Positions 14,590 through 18,538 of a DNA stretch of 18,538 nucleotides are shown piece by piece. Every line of letters starts with the position of its first letter. Positions within the stretch are counted from its first letter, which is position 1. The notes under the pieces are model-generated. The model ran no database searches and was not told the origin of the DNA. It saw only the letters and a program-made list of their open reading frames with translations. Origin of the DNA: Streptosporangiaceae bacterium (lineage in GTDB: Bacteria > Actinomycetota > Actinomycetes > Streptosporangiales > Streptosporangiaceae); NCBI GenBank assembly GCA_030040475.1, contig JASHTQ010000112.1, forward strand, positions 1 through 18,538. Direction: 5' to 3'. A program made the translations under genes and the position numbers.

Positions 14590-17049
14590 ATGGTCTGTGG
14601 GGTGCCGGCCGACTACGAGATGATCCGCGAGGAGAACATCGCGCGGTACGGCTGGGACACGGCCGTGCTCGACCTGCTCGGGCAGCTCTACAGCGAGCGC
14701 ACCCACTTCATCTTCGAGCTGATCCAGAACGCGGAGGACGCCGGCGCGACCGAGGTGGCCTTCTCGCTGCTTCGGGACCGGCTCGAGGTGCGGCACGACG
14801 GGAGGCCGTTCACCGAGGCCGACGTGCGCGGGATCTGCGGGGTCGGGCAGAGCGGGAAGACCGGTTCGGATCAGCTCACCGCGATCGGGAAGTTCGGCAT
14901 CGGGTTCAAGTCGGTGTACGCGTACACGAAGAGCCCGCGCGTCTACAGTGGCGACGAGGCGTTCGGGATCGAGTCCTACGTCCGGCCGTTCGCCGTGCCG
15001 CGGGTTTCTCTGGCTGCCGGGCAGACCCTGTTCGTGTTCCCGTTCGACCATGACACGGTGCCCGCGGCGACGGCCTTCGCGGAGATCGGTGCGGCTCTTG
15101 ACTCGCTGCAGCCCGGGGTGCTGCTGTTCTTGACGAACATCGGGCGGCTGAGCGTCGGCGATAGCGCTGTCCTGACGCGGTCGGTGGCGGGAGGTGCGCC
15201 GCGCCGGGTACGGCTGGCCAGGGGGCGGCGCGCCGAGGAGTGGCTGGTCTGGTCGCGGCGGGTCGAGGGCGTCGGGCGGCCGGTGGAGATCGCGTTCCGG
15301 GTTTCCGCGGAAGGGCGCCTTACCGGGTGCGATCGTTCCTTCCTTACCGTGGTCTTCCCCACGGAGAAGGAGACGTCTTTGGGCTTCCTGATCCAGGGCC
15401 CGTACCGGACCACGCCCGCCAGGGACAACGTCCCCGAGCACGAGCCGGCCAACCAGGCGCTGGCGCGCGAGACGGCCGCGCTGCTTGTCGACGTGATCCG
15501 GTCGCTGCGGGACGACGGGCTGCTCTCGGCTGAGGTGCTTGCGGCCCTGCCGCTGGACGCCGCGCGGTTCCCGGCTGGCTCGCTGCTGCACCCCCTGTGG
15601 TCATCGGTGCGGGAGGCCCTGGCTGGCGAGGCGCTCATCCCGGTGGCCGGCGGCGGCTATGGGGCGGCCGCCTCGCTCAGGCTGGCTCAGGACGCAGAGC
15701 TGCGCGGACTGCTCGGACCCGATCAGCTCGGCGCGCTGTACGGGGACCCGGTTTCGTTCGTCGATCCGTCGGCTGCCACCTATCCCGTGCTGTGGGGGTA
15801 CCTGGCCGACGTGCTGGGCATCGGCGAGGTCACGCCGGCCGGGGCCGTGGCGGACCTGACCGCTGACTTCCTGCGGGCGCAGACCGATGAGTGGATCGCG
15901 CGGCTGTACGGCTTCCTGTTCGGCCACTCGGCACTGTGGCGTTCGGCCCGCTTCGAGGACGAGGAACCCGGCCCGGCGCGGACGGCACCGATCATCCGGC
16001 TGGAGGACGGCAGCCAGGTGGCGCCGTTCGACGCCAACGGGAGCCCGGCCGTCTACCTGCCGGGTCCCGCCGGCTCGGTCTCCGGCCTGGCCACGGCGCG
16101 GGCCGCGGTGGTGGACTCCCCCGCGGCCCGGGAGTTCCTCGACGCGCTCGGCCTGGCCCGCCCGGATGTCCTGGCCGAGGTGCTCTCGCTGATCCTGCCG
16201 CGTTACGACGGCCTGGAGGTTACATCGCTCGACCCGGTGCAGCATGCCGCGGATCTCGAGGCGGTCATGCGCGCGCTCGAGGAGGCGGCGGCCGGGCCGC
16301 GGGCCGAGCTCCTTGACCGGCTGGCGCAGACCCCGTTCCTCATCGGCGAGAACGCGGCCACCGGCGAGCAGCGGCTGACGCCGCCTACCGGCCTTTACCA
16401 GCGCAGCAGGGAGCTCGAGAGCTACTTCGACGGCAACCCGGACGCCTGGTTCGCCGCCGACCGGTACGGCCCGTGGCTCGCCCAGCTCCGCGTGATGGGG
16501 GTCAGGCAGGACGTCTCGGTACGGGCGCGGACTCCGGACGCGCTGGGGTACGTGGTCACCGTCGTGGAGTTCGGCCGGAACGAGCGCGGGCTGGACGGAT
16601 TCGATCCGGATGCGTCGATCGACGGGCTGGAGTTCGCGCTTGGGCACCCGAGCCACGAGCGGTCGGAGTACGTGTGGAACGTCCTGCTCGTCCCGCATCG
16701 CCACCTGGTGGCCGGGGCGGTCGAGCGGTCGGTGCTGCCGTCGTTCAGCGACTCGGGCAGGGAGCGGCGCGAGGGCTTGATCGGCGTGCTGGCGGAGGGC
16801 GAGGCCTGGCTGCCGGGGCGGGGCGGTGAATTCCACCGGCCCGGTGAGCTCTCGCTCGACGACTTGCCCTCGACGTACACGCCGGACGAGGGGCTGGCCC
16901 AGGCCCTGCACATGCTCCAGCCGGTGGTGGGCGAGGCCGCCAGGCGGCTCGGCGTCCCGGTCGAGGTGCTGCGGGGGCTGAGCGCCCGGCCGGACCTGGT
17001 CGCGCTGATCGAGCGTGAGCTTGCCGACCGCAGCGTCGACCCGGCTTGA
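14590..17049 (+). CDS. Sacsin/HSP90-like GHKL ATPase-domain protein
   Basis: An 819-aa protein beginning with a GHKL ATP-binding domain of the sacsin N-terminal type. N-box ELIQNAEDAGATEV (residues 43-56, with Glu43 and Asn47), the Asp-Gly of HDGRPFTEADVRGICGVGQS (Asp70) and the lid GKFGIGFKSVYAYT (100-113) match the ATP-binding and Mg2+ site. Next comes a second HSP90-like domain (about 200-290, with GFLIQGPYRTTPARDNVPEH). The remaining 500 residues are helical and unrecognised. Such stand-alone proteins are thought to be chaperone-like or DNA-free ATPases, and some sacsin-type ATPases sit in bacterial defence loci. ATG 14590 is 48 bp behind pucR, so co-transcription is possible; GTG 14602 and ATG 14620 are alternative starts. 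It ends 138 bp before the RelSpo gene. Confidence 0.82.
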   Translation: MVCGVPADYEMIREENIARYGWDTAVLDLLGQLYSERTHFIFELIQNAEDAGATEVAFSLLRDRLEVRHDGRPFTEADVRGICGVGQSGKTGSDQLTAIGKFGIGFKSVYAYTKSPRVYSGDEAFGIESYVRPFAVPRVSLAAGQTLFVFPFDHDTVPAATAFAEIGAALDSLQPGVLLFLTNIGRLSVGDSAVLTRSVAGGAPRRVRLARGRRAEEWLVWSRRVEGVGRPVEIAFRVSAEGRLTGCDRSFLTVVFPTEKETSLGFLIQGPYRTTPARDNVPEHEPANQALARETAALLVDVIRSLRDDGLLSAEVLAALPLDAARFPAGSLLHPLWSSVREALAGEALIPVAGGGYGAAASLRLAQDAELRGLLGPDQLGALYGDPVSFVDPSAATYPVLWGYLADVLGIGEVTPAGAVADLTADFLRAQTDEWIARLYGFLFGHSALWRSARFEDEEPGPARTAPIIRLEDGSQVAPFDANGSPAVYLPGPAGSVSGLATARAAVVDSPAAREFLDALGLARPDVLAEVLSLILPRYDGLEVTSLDPVQHAADLEAVMRALEEAAAGPRAELLDRLAQTPFLIGENAATGEQRLTPPTGLYQRSRELESYFDGNPDAWFAADRYGPWLAQLRVMGVRQDVSVRARTPDALGYVVTVVEFGRNERGLDGFDPDASIDGLEFALGHPSHERSEYVWNVLLVPHRHLVAGAVERSVLPSFSDSGRERREGLIGVLAEGEAWLPGRGGEFHRPGELSLDDLPSTYTPDEGLAQALHMLQPVVGEAARRLGVPVEVLRGLSARPDLVALIERELADRSVDPA

Positions 17050-17187
17050 TGCCCGGACGGTTAGCACTCGACCGCATTCGTTTCCGCGTGGTCATGTAAT
17101 AGAGTCGTTCGTTTCGTCCGGCCCTCGGCGCGATGGTCTCACATAAAATTATGGCTCAATTACAGAAAGTATCGGAACGGAAGTGCC

Positions 17188-18219
17188 GTGCGGTCACTGG
17201 ACCTGCCGGATGAGCCTGACAAACGACGGCGCGTGGAACTGGCCGACGACGGCGGCCAGGACCGGCCGGTGCCCGGGTCCGGCGAACCGGCCGGGTCCGG
17301 CGAACCGGCCGGGTCCCGTGGGCTGGCCGGGTCCGGTGGGCTGGCCGGGTCCCGTGGGCTGCCCGACCCGGGCGAACGCGGGCGGGCCTACGAGGCGACG
17401 CGGGCGTACTTTTCCGCGCAAGCGGCACAGCGGGCGGAGGGTCCGCGCGAACGGAGTTGCACACCGGCATACCGCGGCGCGGTGCCCGGGTTCCTGGACG
17501 AGTGGGCTCGCCATCTAGGGCGCTGGCCCGAAAAGCCGCGAGCCGCCGCGGACCGTCCGGCCGTCCGGCAGGAAACCCGCGAAGCGATCGGCCGCCTCCG
17601 CGGTGCCGAACCGGCGTTCTCCGCGGACGCGCAGGCAATCGAGCAGGAGAGTAGGGATAAGCACGGCGGCTGGCTGGAGGGCTTCGGTCACCGCATCAAG
17701 GGCGAGGACCGACTCAGCGAAAAGATCGCCGCTAAGCTAAAGGCCGAGCCACGTACACCTGCGACTACGGCTCTCTGCGAAATCGGAGACGCCATCCGGT
17801 ACACGTTCTGCTTCCAGCAGAACGACTACGCTCAGGGCTACTACGACATCAAGGAACGGTTCGAAAGCCGTGGCTACGAGATGTACTACTCGAAGAACTG
17901 GTGGACCAATCCCGAATACAAAGGGATCAACACGCGCTGGGTGGCTGCGGACGGGCACCGGTTCGAGGTGCAGTTCCACACGCCGGACAGTTTCCACGCC
18001 AAGCACCACGTGACCCATACCGCCTACGAGCGTATACGTGACCCGGCAACGAGCAGGGCAGAGCTGCGCGAGTTGCATACATTCCAGCAAGCGGTATCTT
18101 CTCGGATTCAGGTCCCGGACGGCGCCGTCGATATACCCGATTACAGGAAAGAAGGATTTCTAAGTGCCAAACAAGATAACGTATTATGCGATCGTCGCCG
18201 ACAGCAACACTCTCGATAA
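17188..18219 (+). CDS. RelA/SpoT-fold nucleotide pyrophosphokinase, probable toxin
   Basis: The 343-aa product has a synthetase-type RelA/SpoT domain at about residues 160-290. R169 and K171 in HRIKGEDRLSEKI fit the ATP-binding R-x-K; EIGDAIRYTFCF is the core strand; EYKGINTRW (Tyr244) corresponds to the GYxSxH guanine-stacking loop; FEVQFHT (Glu260) is the catalytic E-x-Q strand, followed by HAKHHVTHTAYERIRD. No hydrolase (HD) domain is present, so product cannot be removed by the same protein, as in small toxic RelSpo enzymes (toxSAS) and effectors such as Tas1. The N-terminus contains hexapeptide repeats GSGEPA/GSRGLA (30-59) and a helical linker. GTG 17188 has GGAAG 4 nt upstream. The DNA of the catalytic part is visibly less GC-rich than its neighbours. 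Its end overlaps the small downstream gene by 56 nt. Confidence 0.75.
   Translation: MRSLDLPDEPDKRRRVELADDGGQDRPVPGSGEPAGSGEPAGSRGLAGSGGLAGSRGLPDPGERGRAYEATRAYFSAQAAQRAEGPRERSCTPAYRGAVPGFLDEWARHLGRWPEKPRAAADRPAVRQETREAIGRLRGAEPAFSADAQAIEQESRDKHGGWLEGFGHRIKGEDRLSEKIAAKLKAEPRTPATTALCEIGDAIRYTFCFQQNDYAQGYYDIKERFESRGYEMYYSKNWWTNPEYKGINTRWVAADGHRFEVQFHTPDSFHAKHHVTHTAYERIRDPATSRAELRELHTFQQAVSSRIQVPDGAVDIPDYRKEGFLSAKQDNVLCDRRRQQHSR
17275..17364 (+). repeat. Five 18-bp tandem repeats in the RelSpo gene
   Basis: Units begin at 17275, 17293, 17311, 17329 and 17347 and encode GSGEPA, GSGEPA, GSRGLA, GSGGLA, GSRGLP. The units are in frame and degenerate into two sequence types, so copy number can vary without loss of frame. 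The peptide would be a flexible Gly/Ser linker ahead of the catalytic domain. Confidence 0.85.
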
Positions 18220-18421
18220 TCCCCGTGGCCTGGTCCGGCGCCTCGAACACGACGACGGTCCATCCGATGAAGCCTTGAGTGATGACTTCAGCTGGAGCTT
18301 CACACCGGTGATTGCGGAATGGGAGCACGGCGACTTCGATGATGAACTGGTCGAGGTCAGCCATGAGCAGGCGAGCAAGATTATCGAGTACTTCCGGCGG
18401 GAGTGGGGCGCGGCCGTCTGA
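18164..18421 (+). CDS. Small acidic protein, candidate antitoxin/immunity partner of the RelSpo gene
   Basis: The 85-aa protein starts at GTG 18164 with GAAGGA 7 nt upstream, inside the last codons of the RelSpo gene (56-nt overlap), so the two are co-translated. It begins YYAIVADSNTLDNPRGLVRR and continues with acidic FSWSFTPVIAEWEHGDFDDE and a helix SHEQASKIIEYFRREWG; net charge is strongly acidic. The pattern (beta strand, Arg-containing loop, Trp, acidic patch, C-terminal helix) recalls small actinobacterial proteins that I know only as hypothetical. Position and acidity suggest that it neutralises the enzyme upstream. It ends with TGA at 18419-18421, one base before the stop of the convergent MDR gene. 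Confidence 0.75.
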   Translation: MPNKITYYAIVADSNTLDNPRGLVRRLEHDDGPSDEALSDDFSWSFTPVIAEWEHGDFDDELVEVSHEQASKIIEYFRREWGAAV

Positions 18422-18422
18422 G

Positions 18423-18538
18423 TCACAGGCGGACGATCATCTTGCCGGTGTTGGCGCCGCGGAGCAGGTTGATGAAGGCGTCAGGGGCGTGCTCCAGGCC
18501 GTCCACGACGGTCTCGGCGTGCAAGAGCTTGCCCTCAC
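18423..18538 (-). CDS. NADP-dependent MDR oxidoreductase, C-terminal fragment
   Basis: The minus-strand frame enters from the right edge and stops at TGA 18425-18423. The visible 38 codons give EGKLLHAETVVDGLEHAPDA and FINLLRGANTGKMIVRL, the standard last helix and strand of zinc-independent medium-chain reductases (curcumin/prostaglandin reductase-like, COG2130), which reduce enones with NADPH. The start and catalytic domain lie outside the window. Convergent with the small antitoxin candidate, one base apart. Confidence 0.8.
   Translation of the reverse strand, partial: EGKLLHAETVVDGLEHAPDAFINLLRGANTGKMIVRL

Noticed and set aside
15601..17067. A 488-codon minus-strand open frame across the GHKL gene
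   Set aside because: Arg/Pro/Gln-rich antisense translation without family features; the plus-strand GHKL motifs decide the coding strand.
17151..17213. Short ORF of 20 codons (MAQLQKVSERK...) before the RelSpo gene, possible antitoxin
   Set aside because: No ribosome binding site, no antitoxin-like features, and it overlaps the RelSpo start region; the downstream 85-aa gene is a much better partner.

Overview
The window is very GC-rich and its coding frames have strongly G/C-biased third positions. Together with an ECF sigma/anti-sigma pair, a PucR-type regulator, an LLM-class (F420/flavin-type) oxidoreductase and a LeuRS of the actinobacterial type, this points to a mycelial or soil actinomycete chromosome (Streptosporangiales/Streptomyces-like). 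I cannot name the species. No tRNA, rRNA, CRISPR array or transposase was seen.

Layout. 1-225: tail of an LLM-class oxidoreductase (+). 397-576: possible small two-helix membrane protein (+). 608-1114: DUF402 protein (+). 1212-1434: debris of two dehydrogenase genes, directly ahead of an APH-fold phosphotransferase (+, 1488-2408). 2559-4951: ECF sigma factor overlapping by 4 nt a membrane anti-sigma factor with two DUF5666-like repeats; the anti-sigma frame has no stop and runs on antisense through a tandem-GNAT acetyltransferase (-, 4127-4921). 5050-7380: leucyl-tRNA synthetase (-) that lacks the whole CP1 editing domain and is preceded by what looks like a leucine leader-peptide attenuator (7410-7490). 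7594-8379: SGNH hydrolase (-), divergent from a class II aldolase-like gene (+, 8491-9039) that has lost its HTH zinc-ligand segment and overlaps a metallophosphoesterase (+, 9036-9854). 9841-12832: LysA-type decarboxylase and APC permease (-), divergent from a PucR regulator (+, 12931-14541). 14590-17049: sacsin/HSP90-like GHKL ATPase (+). 17188-18421: RelA/SpoT-fold toxin candidate and a small overlapping antitoxin/immunity candidate (+). 18423-18538: tail of an NADP-dependent MDR oxidoreductase (-).

How the parts fit. The leader peptide MAHLLLTGPR, with consecutive Leu codons CTG CTT CTT, followed by a hairpin and a U-tract terminator, should couple leuS expression to leucyl-tRNA charging. 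The enzyme it controls keeps its aminoacylation and C-terminal domains but has no post-transfer editing site, so it may be an editing-free paralogue induced under leucine limitation or LeuRS inhibition. The permease and LysA-type decarboxylase form a two-gene operon divergent from PucR, with a perfect inverted repeat between them that is a good operator candidate. The right end (GHKL ATPase, RelSpo toxin, small partner) has the look of a conflict/defence module. In-frame losses recur across the window (LeuRS CP1, aldolase middle, dehydrogenase fragments, lost anti-sigma stop), so either the locus has undergone repeated deletion or the assembly should be checked there.
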